From: Onishia niordana
GTDB taxonomy: Bacteria; Pseudomonadota; Gammaproteobacteria; Pseudomonadales; Halomonadaceae
Direction: 5' to 3'
Assembly: GCF_004798965.1 (NCBI RefSeq)
Contig: NZ_SDSD01000001.1
Coordinates: forward strand, 186,001 to 250,000
Length of the DNA stretch: 64,000 nt
Part shown: positions 18,755 to 27,728 of the stretch, piece after piece
Layout: every line of letters begins with the position of its first letter
Numbering within the stretch: position 1 is the stretch's first letter
Position numbers and translations under genes: made by a program
The notes under the pieces: generated by a model
Seen by the model: the letters and a program-made list of their open reading frames with translations, nothing else
Databases searched by the model: none
What the model was told of the DNA's origin: nothing

Positions 18755-19786
18755 CTAGAAGCCATATCTCGGTGGAAATTTCGACAGGGGAGGCCCATGA
18801 TTCAGCCACTCGTCTTCGGCTAAAGCTTCGGCTTTCTGCCGCTGCTCGTATGTCAGGAGGTCACGATTTCTTTCCATAAGATTTTTCGGATAATGATCTC
18901 CTGCCTCTTCACGCATTGCATAAAGAATTGCCCAACCCTTGATAGGATCTTTCTCGACCAGACATTGCTCCCCTCCAAACTCCTGAAAACTATCAGGGTT
19001 TAGGTAACACCAAGCAATCCCAAGTCGAGCATCCAACATCCCTGATTTAGAGGCCTTGGCTTCCCACTCCCAAGATTCTTCCTCTTTTCCTTGCTTCCCT
19101 AACATGCTCGACAGTGTCCGCATTGCAGGTACATATCCTTGATTCGCCGCCTGACGCGCCAGCTCTTCGGAGGCATCGAGGCGGCTCTCTTCCGACCAAT
19201 AGAAGCCATGCCCGTCTTGAATCATTTTAGCCAGGCGATCCTGGGCCTCAGGGTTACCGGCTTCTGCAGCTTTTTCCAGCCATTCATTCCCTTCATCACT
19301 ATCGTCCAGGGCGCCATAAATGTAATACAACGCCAGCATGGCCTCGGCATCGCCATTCTTAGCGCGGGGCAATTGTTCATCGAGTGTCTTTTCGCGCCAG
19401 CCTTCAGCATCCTCGGGGCAGTAGTCTCCGGCGGAACAAGCGCCACCGCCCCATAACCGCAACATCGCGAAGGGATCATCATGTTCTGCAGCTTGTAGGT
19501 ACCAATCCATGGCATCCTGCGAGAGCCCCCTATCCAGCAGACGGTTCGCCTCCCCCAGATAGTACATGGACTCCACATCTCCCTCTGCGGCGGCCTGCTC
19601 AAGATAGGGCTGCATTTTAATCCACTCTGACAGTCCCCAAAGTCTCATACCCTCATTCTTTGCTTCTTGGGTTTCATCATCCAGCCCCCAAGCGAGAGAA
19701 GAAAACAAAAACAAAGCACTCGCCAGCAATAGTTTTGCTTTCCCTGATTTACTCACAAAATTATCACCCAAATAAGAAACCAACAT
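18755..19786 (-). CDS. Secreted Sel1-repeat protein, immunity candidate (copy 4)
   Basis: 343 residues from the ATG at 19786, chosen because AAAGGTGG lies 7 bases upstream. A longer frame starts at 19828 inside the preceding gene and would spoil the signal peptide. The signal peptide is GKAKLLLASALFLFSSLAWG. Sel1 repeats follow, with conserved cysteines (GGACSAGDYCPED, AWCYLNP, EQCLVEKD). The C-terminus NHGPPLSKFPPRYGF marks the second subtype of the array, shared with the copy at 22446-23456. It starts 14 bp after the orphan effector stop, the position expected for a cognate immunity gene. Confidence 0.8.
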   Translation of the reverse strand: MLVSYLGDNFVSKSGKAKLLLASALFLFSSLAWGLDDETQEAKNEGMRLWGLSEWIKMQPYLEQAAAEGDVESMYYLGEANRLLDRGLSQDAMDWYLQAAEHDDPFAMLRLWGGGACSAGDYCPEDAEGWREKTLDEQLPRAKNGDAEAMLALYYIYGALDDSDEGNEWLEKAAEAGNPEAQDRLAKMIQDGHGFYWSEESRLDASEELARQAANQGYVPAMRTLSSMLGKQGKEEESWEWEAKASKSGMLDARLGIAWCYLNPDSFQEFGGEQCLVEKDPIKGWAILYAMREEAGDHYPKNLMERNRDLLTYEQRQKAEALAEDEWLNHGPPLSKFPPRYGF

Positions 19787-19799
19787 AACCGAACCACCT

Positions 19800-21374
19800 T
19801 TACTCAATAGAAGCCACATGTAGACCAAGACGCTCGGAGTCTTGCGAGTACTGCACTCTTTTGTCTAAAGCTTGGCGAGCAGGCCTTCCTCCATGAGATG
19901 ATGCTTGACTCATAAACTCATCCAACAGCTGTCGATTCTCTTGATAAGCCATCAGCCGATCATCATCGGTCTTTTCCCCATCGCTCGCCATCCGTGCGAC
20001 GCTCTTCTCGAAGAGAATCTGCGCCGGATTGGGGTCGGTTTCCGAGAACCGATAGCACATGTCGTTATAGGCGCCTTTCGTCGCCCCCTCTACCAACCAC
20101 TGCAGGCAGTTGGCGATGGCAATCTGCTGGTAATCCTGGGCTTGGGCTTCGCTAAACCGATCACCGTCTGCATCGAAGGATTCCGGCCCGCTGGCCAGCA
20201 CATGCAGCAGGGGTCCCAAGGCCTCCGGTGGCAGGTGCTGGATCCAGGCACGCAACTGTTCCTGGCGAGGATCTTCCACCAAGACATAGGCAATCGGTCC
20301 GGCCCGATCCGAACGCGTGAAGTCGTCGTAAAGGCTATCCACGTAATCCACACCACGCAGGGCCAGCATGCCGACATCCACCAGCAGCATCGCCTGCATG
20401 AAGAACAGCTTGCTGAAACCCTCGAAGGCGGCGGGTGTGATCCAGTCGATGACCTCGTAGTCGTTATCGACCAGCGCCTGGTGCAGCATGCCCATCCAGG
20501 GGTCCAGCCTATCGGGATCGAGCTCGACGCTGAACTTGCCGCCGACGCCGCCCTTGAGCACCAGCCGGGCTTTGAGGGTGAGTACGAACTTGCCGTCGAT
20601 CAGGCCAATCTGAAAATCAGCCTCGGCGCCGATGCCCGCCAGGGCCTCAGCCGCCAGAGTCGCCTTGGATAGCTCACCCCAGTCGTCGAGCGGCTCGCTG
20701 AGCATGCCCAGCTCGTCCAGGGCGGCGTACTTGGGCAGGCGTTTCAGGATGTCCTGAGGCGGCTTCCAGCGCAGCGCCACGCTGCACTGCACCGTTATGC
20801 CGACGCCGGCGAAGACCTTGAAGGAGGCGGCAGTCCCGGCCTGGGTGGCGCGGTCGAGGCCGACGACCGAGACGCCATTCTGATCGACGCTGAGGCCGGT
20901 CTCGGCAGCGAGTACCGCACTGGCCCCCGCGAAGCCCTTGGCCACCGGCTCGAGGCGAAAGGAATAGCAGCCCAGGCTGCGGCGTTCATCGGCCTTGTTG
21001 TGTAGCGTCACTTCGATGGGCTCGGCGTTGGCCTCCTCGGGCAGCGAGAAGGTGCCGAAGGAGAGCTCGCCGGCCACCAGGTTGAACTTGGCCTCGGCCT
21101 TGGCCGAATAGCTGGCCTTGGCGCTAGCACCGCGATCCGGTCGATTCTGCAGGCCTCCCGCCGCTGGCGAGGCGGCCGTAGGTGCGGTGGTTAACTGGCG
21201 CTCGTCGACCCGCTGACCGACATCCTTGGCCTCGGCCTCGAGGTTACTTCCCGCGTCGGCCGAGACGCTGCCGTCCATAACCTCCAACGACAGGCTCGGT
21301 CCTGCGGCCTGTACTTCCTGAGGTCGATCCGGCGCGACCTGCTCTTTGAGGTCGCCATAGCTCATCCCGACCAT
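19800..21374 (-). CDS. Orphan C-terminal half of the T6SS effector (duplicate)
   Basis: 524 residues, nearly identical over its first ~340 residues to the effector at 24432-27728 from its residue ~575 on. The similarity begins about 10 codons before the ATG (ASAQAQYLR) and then stops abruptly. After RSDRAGPIAY the two diverge but keep a common frame of conserved residues (LPPEALGPLLHVL, FEKSVARM, LDEFM). The N-terminal half of the effector is missing, and no ribosome site precedes the ATG. It may be a silent donor cassette, or a protein expressed with the downstream Sel1 genes. Stop codons are absent, so it is not obviously decayed. Confidence 0.8.
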   Translation of the reverse strand: MVGMSYGDLKEQVAPDRPQEVQAAGPSLSLEVMDGSVSADAGSNLEAEAKDVGQRVDERQLTTAPTAASPAAGGLQNRPDRGASAKASYSAKAEAKFNLVAGELSFGTFSLPEEANAEPIEVTLHNKADERRSLGCYSFRLEPVAKGFAGASAVLAAETGLSVDQNGVSVVGLDRATQAGTAASFKVFAGVGITVQCSVALRWKPPQDILKRLPKYAALDELGMLSEPLDDWGELSKATLAAEALAGIGAEADFQIGLIDGKFVLTLKARLVLKGGVGGKFSVELDPDRLDPWMGMLHQALVDNDYEVIDWITPAAFEGFSKLFFMQAMLLVDVGMLALRGVDYVDSLYDDFTRSDRAGPIAYVLVEDPRQEQLRAWIQHLPPEALGPLLHVLASGPESFDADGDRFSEAQAQDYQQIAIANCLQWLVEGATKGAYNDMCYRFSETDPNPAQILFEKSVARMASDGEKTDDDRLMAYQENRQLLDEFMSQASSHGGRPARQALDKRVQYSQDSERLGLHVASIE

Positions 21375-21443
21375 GCGCAGGTATTGCGCTTGAGCGGAGG
21401 CCTCTAGATTTACAAACCTCTACCCTTGTATATCTGCGAAGAG

Positions 21444-22442
21444 TCAATATCCAAATCGAGGGATAAAGTCCGAAAGCTCTGGCTGTCTGCCCACCAATTC
21501 ATCAGATAGCCTTTCAGCCTCACGCATTTGATCTGATGTCAGAGTTCCTTGATTATCCTCAAGAATCCCTTTTGCATCCCTATCATCAACTTCTTCAACA
21601 ACCGCACGGAGAATCGCCCATCCTTTAACTTTATCTTGCTCGACTGGGCAGAGCCCTTCCACCGACATCTTCTCCAGCTCTTCCGGATTCAAATAACACC
21701 AGCCCACTCGATTCCTTAAATTAACATAACCAAGCTCACCACCTAATCTACCCCACTTCCAGGCACTCTCAAAATCACCTTGCTCAACAAAAATCTCACT
21801 CAACTCGACAATTGCCGGCACATAATTCTTTTTAGCAGCCAACTGCAACCACTCTAAAGCTGCATCCTGACGACTCGAACCAAAAAAATACCACCCCTGT
21901 CCATTAATAATATTTTTAGACAGACGAGTTTGGGCCTCGGAACTTCCCGCTTCCGCCGCTTTTTTCAGCCATTCAACGCCCTCTCCACTATCTTCCAACA
22001 GGCTATAGATATGGTAGAGCGCCAACATGGCATCGGCATCACCGTTCTCAGCCTTGGGCAAAGTCTCGGCCAGTGCCTTCTCGCGCCAGCCCTCGGCGCC
22101 CTCGGGGCAGTGGTCTCCAGCGACGCAGGCGCCACCCTGAAAAAGGCGTAGCATGGCGTAGGGATCGCCATGATCTGCGGCTTTCAAATACCAGTTTAAA
22201 GCTGCACGCGTCATACTCCCCATACGCTGACGTCGTTCGGCTTCTCCCATATAATACATAGCCTCCACATCACCACCCTCAGCGGCTTGCTCTAAATAAG
22301 GCAAGGCTGCTGTTGAGTGATGGATATTGTAGAGACGCATACCCTCTTCCTTGGCGGACTGAACGTCCGCATCTAGACCCCAGGCAGGCATCGACAGCAA
22401 AAGTAGGCAGAACAGCAAACTACCAAAACCCTTACCCCTCAT
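21444..22442 (-). CDS. Secreted Sel1-repeat protein, immunity candidate (copy 3)
   Basis: 332 residues with signal peptide MRGKGFGSLLFCLLLLSMPA, closely matching the copy at 17771-18751. Sel1 repeats fill residues 30-230. The first half is almost the same as the other copies, while residues ~190-320 differ strongly (KNIINGQGWYFFGSSRQDAA, LSEIFVEQGDFESAWKW). The C-terminus is the most divergent version of the shared motif (ELSDFIPRFGY). Conserved cysteines are kept (GGACVAGDHCPEG, GWCYLNP, GLCPVEQDK). ATG start, 3 bp after the previous gene. The orphan effector fragment follows after 69 bp. Confidence 0.8.
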   Translation of the reverse strand: MRGKGFGSLLFCLLLLSMPAWGLDADVQSAKEEGMRLYNIHHSTAALPYLEQAAEGGDVEAMYYMGEAERRQRMGSMTRAALNWYLKAADHGDPYAMLRLFQGGACVAGDHCPEGAEGWREKALAETLPKAENGDADAMLALYHIYSLLEDSGEGVEWLKKAAEAGSSEAQTRLSKNIINGQGWYFFGSSRQDAALEWLQLAAKKNYVPAIVELSEIFVEQGDFESAWKWGRLGGELGYVNLRNRVGWCYLNPEELEKMSVEGLCPVEQDKVKGWAILRAVVEEVDDRDAKGILEDNQGTLTSDQMREAERLSDELVGRQPELSDFIPRFGY

Positions 22443-22445
22443 AAT

Positions 22446-23456
22446 CTAGAAGCCATATTTCGGCGGAAATTTCGACAAGGGCGGGCCATGATTCAACCAC
22501 TCGTCTTCAGCAGTTTCTTCCGCCTGTTGACGCTGATCATAACTGAGAAGACTTCTATTACGAGACATAATCGATTCAGCGGTATTATCGTCAACCTCTT
22601 CATCTATTGCATAAAGAATAGACCAACCTTTCATAACATCTTGATCGACAAAACACCCTCCGCCTTCACTGCCATATTCTTCTGGATTAAGGTAACACCA
22701 TCCAATTTTCAAGCGAGCTCCGCGCGATCCATCCTCGGATGCTTTGACCAACCACTCCCAAGACTCTTTTTCTTGACCTTTATCACTTAAAGTGCCAGAC
22801 AAGGTATGCATGGCAGGCACATATCCTTGATTCGCCGCGTCTCTAGCCAGTTTTTCGGCCGCCTCGAGGCGGCTCCCATCCGACCAATAGAAGCCGTACC
22901 CATCTTGGATCAGCTTGGCCAGACGGTCCTGAGCCTCAGGACTACCAGCTTCTGCGGCTTTCTCCAGCCATTCATTGCCTTCATCGCTATCGTCTAGGGC
23001 GCCATAAATGTAATGCAACGCCAGCATGGCCTCGGCATCTCCCTCCTCGGCGAGGGGCAACTGCTCATTACGCGCTTTTTCGCGCCAGCCTTCGGCGTCC
23101 TCGGGACAGTAATCACCAGCAACACAGGCACCACCGCTCCATAAACGCAGCATCGCGTAGGGCTCACCATGTTCCGCGGCCTTCAGATACCAGTCCAGGG
23201 CCGCTCGCGTCATACTCATCATGCGCTGACGGCGCTCCGCCTCTCCCATGTAATACATGGACTCTACATCTCCAGCATTAGCCGCCTTTTTCAGATATGG
23301 CAGTGCCGCTGTTGAATGACTGATATTATAAAGCCGCATACCCTCATCCTTGGCGGCCTGAGCCTCGGGCTCGAGGGCCGAGGCCAGCAGAGGAAACACC
23401 AGCCATGCCAGGGTCAGCAAGGCCATGCACCATGATCGCTGTATTCTAGAAACCAA
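22446..23456 (-). CDS. Secreted Sel1-repeat protein, immunity candidate (copy 2, mosaic)
   Basis: 336 residues. The start appears to be a TTG at 23456, overlapping the preceding stop by 11 bp, and the signal peptide runs through MALLTLAWLVFPLLASALE. The first ~100 residues match the PPLSNF subtype (RRQRMMSMTRAALDWYLKAA), whereas the rest matches the copy at 18755-19786 (YGALDDSDEGNEWLEKAAEA, NHGPPLSKFPPKYGF). It therefore looks like a recombinant of two subtypes. Conserved cysteines are present (GGACVAGDYCPED, GWCYLNP, GGCFVDQD). Probably periplasmic. Confidence 0.8.
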   Translation of the reverse strand: MVSRIQRSWCMALLTLAWLVFPLLASALEPEAQAAKDEGMRLYNISHSTAALPYLKKAANAGDVESMYYMGEAERRQRMMSMTRAALDWYLKAAEHGEPYAMLRLWSGGACVAGDYCPEDAEGWREKARNEQLPLAEEGDAEAMLALHYIYGALDDSDEGNEWLEKAAEAGSPEAQDRLAKLIQDGYGFYWSDGSRLEAAEKLARDAANQGYVPAMHTLSGTLSDKGQEKESWEWLVKASEDGSRGARLKIGWCYLNPEEYGSEGGGCFVDQDVMKGWSILYAIDEEVDDNTAESIMSRNRSLLSYDQRQQAEETAEDEWLNHGPPLSKFPPKYGF

Positions 23457-24429
23457 AACGCGGAGGGAAGTTAGAGAGAGGTGGCTGCTTGTTTAACCAA
23501 TCCTCCGCCAGCTCTTCAGCCTCTTCTTTTTCCTGCTGATCAAGCTTATCTTGGTTCATTTTCAGAATATCTTCAGATGTACTATCACCTTCCAGCTCAA
23601 CATCTACCGCTGTAAGAATCGCCCAGCCTAGCGTAGGGTTCTCATCCTCAAAGCAAAGCCCGTCTAATTGCTGACTTTTATTCAGATAACACCAGCCTAA
23701 ATTTACTCTTGAGCCACGATCACCTTCTCTAGAAGCGCTAACCAGCCATTGCCAGGCTTCCCGGCTCTCGCCTTTATTAGCCAGCAATCCAGACAACTCA
23801 CTCATTGCTGGAACATACCCTTTATCAGCCGCACGCCTGAACCACTCTTCAGCCGCCTCCGTACGGCGTGACTCCAGGAAATACCAGCCTTGGCCGCCAC
23901 GAATATTCATGCCCAGACGCGTCTGGGCTTCGGGATTGCCCGCTTCCGCCGCTTTTTCCAGCCATTCGACGCCCTCTCCGCTATCATCCATAAGGCGATA
24001 GATATGGTAGAGAGCCAACATAGCGTCGGTATCACCAGCCTTCGCCTTGGGTAGGGTTTCGGCCAGCGCCTTCTCGCGCCAGCCCTCGGCATCTCCCGGG
24101 CATTCATCACCGGCAACGCAAGCACCACCCTGAAACAGGCGCAGCATGGCATAGGGCTCACCATGTTCGGCGGCCTTCAGATACCAGTCCAAGGCCGCTC
24201 GCGTCATACTCATCATGCGCTGACGGCGTTCTGCTTCCCCCATGTAGTACATTGCCTCGACATCACCCGCTTCAGCGGCCTGCTTGAGATAGGGCAAGGC
24301 CGCCGTCGAGTGCTGGATATCGTAGAGACGCATGCCCTCGTCCTTAGCAGCTTGTGAATCATCATTCAAACTCCAAGCCGGGCTAGCAAAAAAAAGAAAA
24401 AAAACTCCTAAAAAAGGAAAAATACGCAC
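23446..24429 (-). CDS. Secreted Sel1-repeat protein, immunity candidate (copy 1, next to effector)
   Basis: About 327 residues from a GTG at 24429, which lies 8 bases after AGGAGG; a TTG two codons earlier is too close to that site. The ribosome site is inside the last codons of the effector gene, so translation is coupled. The signal peptide is RIFPFLGVFFLFFASPAWS. Sel1 repeats follow, with conserved cysteines (GGACVAGDECPGD, GWCYLNK, GLCFEDEN) and the C-terminal motif PPLSNFPPRFGF. As the gene directly behind the intact effector, it is the best candidate for the cognate immunity protein. That role is inference from position. Confidence 0.82.
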   Translation of the reverse strand: MRIFPFLGVFFLFFASPAWSLNDDSQAAKDEGMRLYDIQHSTAALPYLKQAAEAGDVEAMYYMGEAERRQRMMSMTRAALDWYLKAAEHGEPYAMLRLFQGGACVAGDECPGDAEGWREKALAETLPKAKAGDTDAMLALYHIYRLMDDSGEGVEWLEKAAEAGNPEAQTRLGMNIRGGQGWYFLESRRTEAAEEWFRRAADKGYVPAMSELSGLLANKGESREAWQWLVSASREGDRGSRVNLGWCYLNKSQQLDGLCFEDENPTLGWAILTAVDVELEGDSTSEDILKMNQDKLDQQEKEEAEELAEDWLNKQPPLSNFPPRFGF

Positions 24430-24431
24430 AG

Positions 24432-27400
24432 TCAATTCCTCCTATAGCTAACGTTCCGACCGGCCGGAGTCATCACAATCTCACATTGGGAATCAAAACC
24501 ACTCCCCAACCGATCCGCTAGACTTTCATATCCAGACCTGGCTATACGGGCATTCGCATCATCACTTCCAGTATCTATTCCCATGAACTCGTCTAACTTA
24601 TATCTATTCGTGCAATATGAACGCCCGAAATATCTATCTTTTTCTTCCTCGCTTTCATCAGTATCGGAACCTGGGTACTTACCATCAATAGACATCCTGG
24701 CGACGGACTTCTCGAAACGAGTCTGTGTGGAGGATCGTGGATATAGGCCATGCATATAGCCTTCCTCGATCCATTTCAGGCAACGGAAAATAGCGACCTG
24801 CTGCAGGTCGATGGCCTGGCCACGACCGTAGCTCTGGCCTTCAATGTCATAGTCAAAAAAGCCCGGCTCGGCCCTTAATACATGCAACAAGGGGCCCAGA
24901 GCTTCAGGCGGTAACTGCTGAATCCAGGCCTTTAGCTGGCTTTCCTTCTCAGGGTTATTTTCCGCATCGACGATGGCATACGCTATCGGCCCAGCCCGAT
25001 CCGAACGCGTGAAGTCGTCGTACAGGCTATCCACGTAGTCCACGCCCCGCAACGCCAGCATGCCAACATCCACCAGCAGCATGGTCTGCATGAAGAACAG
25101 TTTGCTGAAGCCCTCGAAGGCGGCGGGGGTGATCCAGTCGACCACCTCGTAGTCGTTGTCGACCAGCGCCTGGTGCAGCATGCCCATCCAGGGATCCAGC
25201 CGGTCGGGGTCGAGCTCGACGCTGAACTTGCCACCGACGCCACCCTTGAGCACCAGCCGGGCCTTGAGGGTCAGCACGAACTTGCCGTCGATCAGGCCGA
25301 TCTGGAAGTCGGCCTCGGCACCGATACCCGCCAGGGCCTCGGCCGCCAGGGTCGCCTTGGATAGCTCGCCCCAGTCGTCGAGCGGCTCGCTGAGCATGCC
25401 CAGCTCGTCCAGGGCGGCGTACTTGGGCAGGCGCTGCAGGATATCGGTCGGCGGCTTCCAGCGTAGCGCCACACTGCACTGAACCGTGATGCCGACGCCG
25501 GCGAAGGCCTTGAAGGAGGCGGCCGTCCCGGCCTGGGTGGCGCGATCGAGGCCGACGATGGAGACGCCATTCTGACCGACGCTGAGTCCCGTCTCTGCGG
25601 CGAGTGCCGCACTGGCCCCCGCGAAGCCCTTGGCCACCGGCTCAAGGCGCAGCGCATAACACCCCAGGCTGCGACGTTCATCACCCTTGTTGTGTAGCGT
25701 GACTTCGATGGGCTCGGCGTTTGCCTCCTCGGGCAACGAGAAGGTGCCGAAGGAGAGCTCGCCGGCCACCAGGTTGAACTTGGCCTCCGCCTTGGCCGAA
25801 TAGCTGGCCTTGGCGCTAGCACCGCGATCCGGTCGATTCTGCAGGCCTCCCGCCGCTGACGAGTCGGCCGCGGGTGCGGTGGTTAACTGGCGCTCGTCGA
25901 CCCGCTGACCGACATCCTTGGCCTCGGCCTCGAGGTTACTTCCCGCGTCGGCCGAGACGCTGCCGTCCATAACCTCCAACGACAGGCTCGGCCCCGTGGC
26001 CTGGATTTCCTGGGGCCGGTCCGGTGCGACCTGTTCCTTGAGGTCGCCATAGCTCATCCCGACCATGCGCAGGTACTGGGCCTGAGCAGAGGCATCGAAG
26101 AGCCGCAGCACCTCGAGCGAGGGGCCGGTGAAGAGCATGTGCTGCAGGGTCTCACCCCAGGCCTCTCGCTGGCCTTCCAGGGATGCAACCTGAATCTCTT
26201 GCTCGTCGAGATGGGCGAAGAAGCGCTCAGGCTCGAACAGTCCCAGTGTCTCGTCATGCCAAGCGGGGTCCCACTCGATGCTCTGGCATCCCCGACCGGT
26301 AAGCCACTGCGAGAGCGCACTCTCGGGAGCCTCCCAAAGCTGGGCGGGCAGCGCGCCATCCCCGGGCAGACCTCGCTTGAGGCTTTCATGCTCTTCCGCC
26401 GTCATGGCCAGGGCCGCCAGTTGGTGCAAGCTAAGGTGACTGAGCGACTGGGGGCCGAGCGGCGAACTGAACTCACGCAGCGGAAAGTCATTGCGTACCA
26501 GCACATCGACGCTGCGCTTCCGATAGCCGAGCGCATGGCGTGGATCAGTAACATCGGCATTCCAATAGAGAACACGCCGCGGCTCCATGGCCTCTGTCGT
26601 TTGGCGTGCAGTCTCGTAGAAGGCATCGAGCCGGCGGCAATAATCCTCGTATCGACTGCGTTCCTCTTCCAGCAGGAAGATCGGCAGTGCCGCCTGTCCA
26701 GCGGTGCTGTCCCGCCAATCCTCGAGCTTGGCATCCATTGAGGAAGCAATATCGGGCAGTTCCTTGAGCAGGTGGTTATAGCCATCGAAATCGGAGACGC
26801 CTGGCTGAAGGCCCGGCGTCTGCCGAGAGGGATCGGCTAGCGCCAACTCGGGTGTGGCGATCCCCATCGCGGCCAGTTGGAGAATGCTCTGGATATAGGA
26901 CGCTTCGGCGCTATCGTTCTGCTCGTCGAGATAGTCTGCATAGTCCTCGACCGGGCAGCTTCTCCGCGCCACATATGGCGAGACACCACCGCATAGGGCG
27001 GTGTACCGAAAGGCATAGCGAATCGCGTCGCCGACGGGAGCCTCGCCTTCGACGAACCGCTCGACGTAGTCCTGGCGGCACTCGCGATAGTTCGTCAAGG
27101 CCGTTTCGATCTCCTGTTCCCAGGCGCCGTAGAAACGATCTCCATCGGTCTCAAAGCCTTGGCGCTCGGCTTCACGCTGCCCTTCGCGACGAAGTATCTC
27201 GATGTCATGCTTCAGCCCGAGTGCAATACGCCGCTCTCTTCGCCCAGCAGCTCCATTACGAGAAGCCTCCAACTCTTCGACCCTATCTAGCTCACGCTGC
27301 TTCTCTTGGTAATCCTTACGTTTATCCGAGTTCAGAAAGTTATCCAGCGTCGCCGGCATGATGCAACCTGCCAGGCCAGCCTCTTCGGAAAGCTTCGTCA

Positions 27401-27728
27401 TGCGAGCTTGGGGGTCGGACTCGGCGACGATCTGAGCAAGTTGATCGGCCGCCTCGTGCAGGGCATCCGACACCGGCTGGGTCAGCAGCCAGAAGGTACC
27501 TGTCCCGCTCAGGTAGAGAATATCGGCCCAGGTATCATCCTCGCAGGGATGTGAGGCCTGCTGACCGACCTCGCCACCGCCAGGGATTACCTCGCAGCTC
27601 GACAACTGATGTACCGTGGGTGTCGGAGCCGAGGGGGGAGTAGAAGCCTCCTCCGCAACCCAGTCGCCCGGCTTGGGCCCTCCCGGCGAACTTGCCGTTG
27701 ACTCGCTGTCCCTGATCACATCGTCCAT
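24432..27728 (-). CDS. Large T6SS effector candidate (VasX / BTH_I2691-like C-terminal half)
   Basis: 1098 residues. Residues 1-570 are mostly helical and I do not recognise them; the usual VasX N-terminal signature is not seen. From about residue 640 the sequence resembles the VasX/BTH_I2691 effector group: an Ala/Gly-rich stretch (KASYSAKAEAKFNLVAGELS), then GAEADFQIGLIDGKFVLTLK, VGGKFSVELDPDRLDPW and FEGFSKLFFMQTMLLVDVGM. Only one clear hydrophobic helix is visible, so pore formation is not evident. The C-terminal ~180 residues are variable compared with the orphan copy. It overlaps the adaptor gene by 13 bp and is followed by Sel1 genes. vgrG, adaptor and effector order supports an effector role; the activity is unknown. 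Confidence 0.75.
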   Translation of the reverse strand: MDDVIRDSESTASSPGGPKPGDWVAEEASTPPSAPTPTVHQLSSCEVIPGGGEVGQQASHPCEDDTWADILYLSGTGTFWLLTQPVSDALHEAADQLAQIVAESDPQARMTKLSEEAGLAGCIMPATLDNFLNSDKRKDYQEKQRELDRVEELEASRNGAAGRRERRIALGLKHDIEILRREGQREAERQGFETDGDRFYGAWEQEIETALTNYRECRQDYVERFVEGEAPVGDAIRYAFRYTALCGGVSPYVARRSCPVEDYADYLDEQNDSAEASYIQSILQLAAMGIATPELALADPSRQTPGLQPGVSDFDGYNHLLKELPDIASSMDAKLEDWRDSTAGQAALPIFLLEEERSRYEDYCRRLDAFYETARQTTEAMEPRRVLYWNADVTDPRHALGYRKRSVDVLVRNDFPLREFSSPLGPQSLSHLSLHQLAALAMTAEEHESLKRGLPGDGALPAQLWEAPESALSQWLTGRGCQSIEWDPAWHDETLGLFEPERFFAHLDEQEIQVASLEGQREAWGETLQHMLFTGPSLEVLRLFDASAQAQYLRMVGMSYGDLKEQVAPDRPQEIQATGPSLSLEVMDGSVSADAGSNLEAEAKDVGQRVDERQLTTAPAADSSAAGGLQNRPDRGASAKASYSAKAEAKFNLVAGELSFGTFSLPEEANAEPIEVTLHNKGDERRSLGCYALRLEPVAKGFAGASAALAAETGLSVGQNGVSIVGLDRATQAGTAASFKAFAGVGITVQCSVALRWKPPTDILQRLPKYAALDELGMLSEPLDDWGELSKATLAAEALAGIGAEADFQIGLIDGKFVLTLKARLVLKGGVGGKFSVELDPDRLDPWMGMLHQALVDNDYEVVDWITPAAFEGFSKLFFMQTMLLVDVGMLALRGVDYVDSLYDDFTRSDRAGPIAYAIVDAENNPEKESQLKAWIQQLPPEALGPLLHVLRAEPGFFDYDIEGQSYGRGQAIDLQQVAIFRCLKWIEEGYMHGLYPRSSTQTRFEKSVARMSIDGKYPGSDTDESEEEKDRYFGRSYCTNRYKLDEFMGIDTGSDDANARIARSGYESLADRLGSGFDSQCEIVMTPAGRNVSYRRN

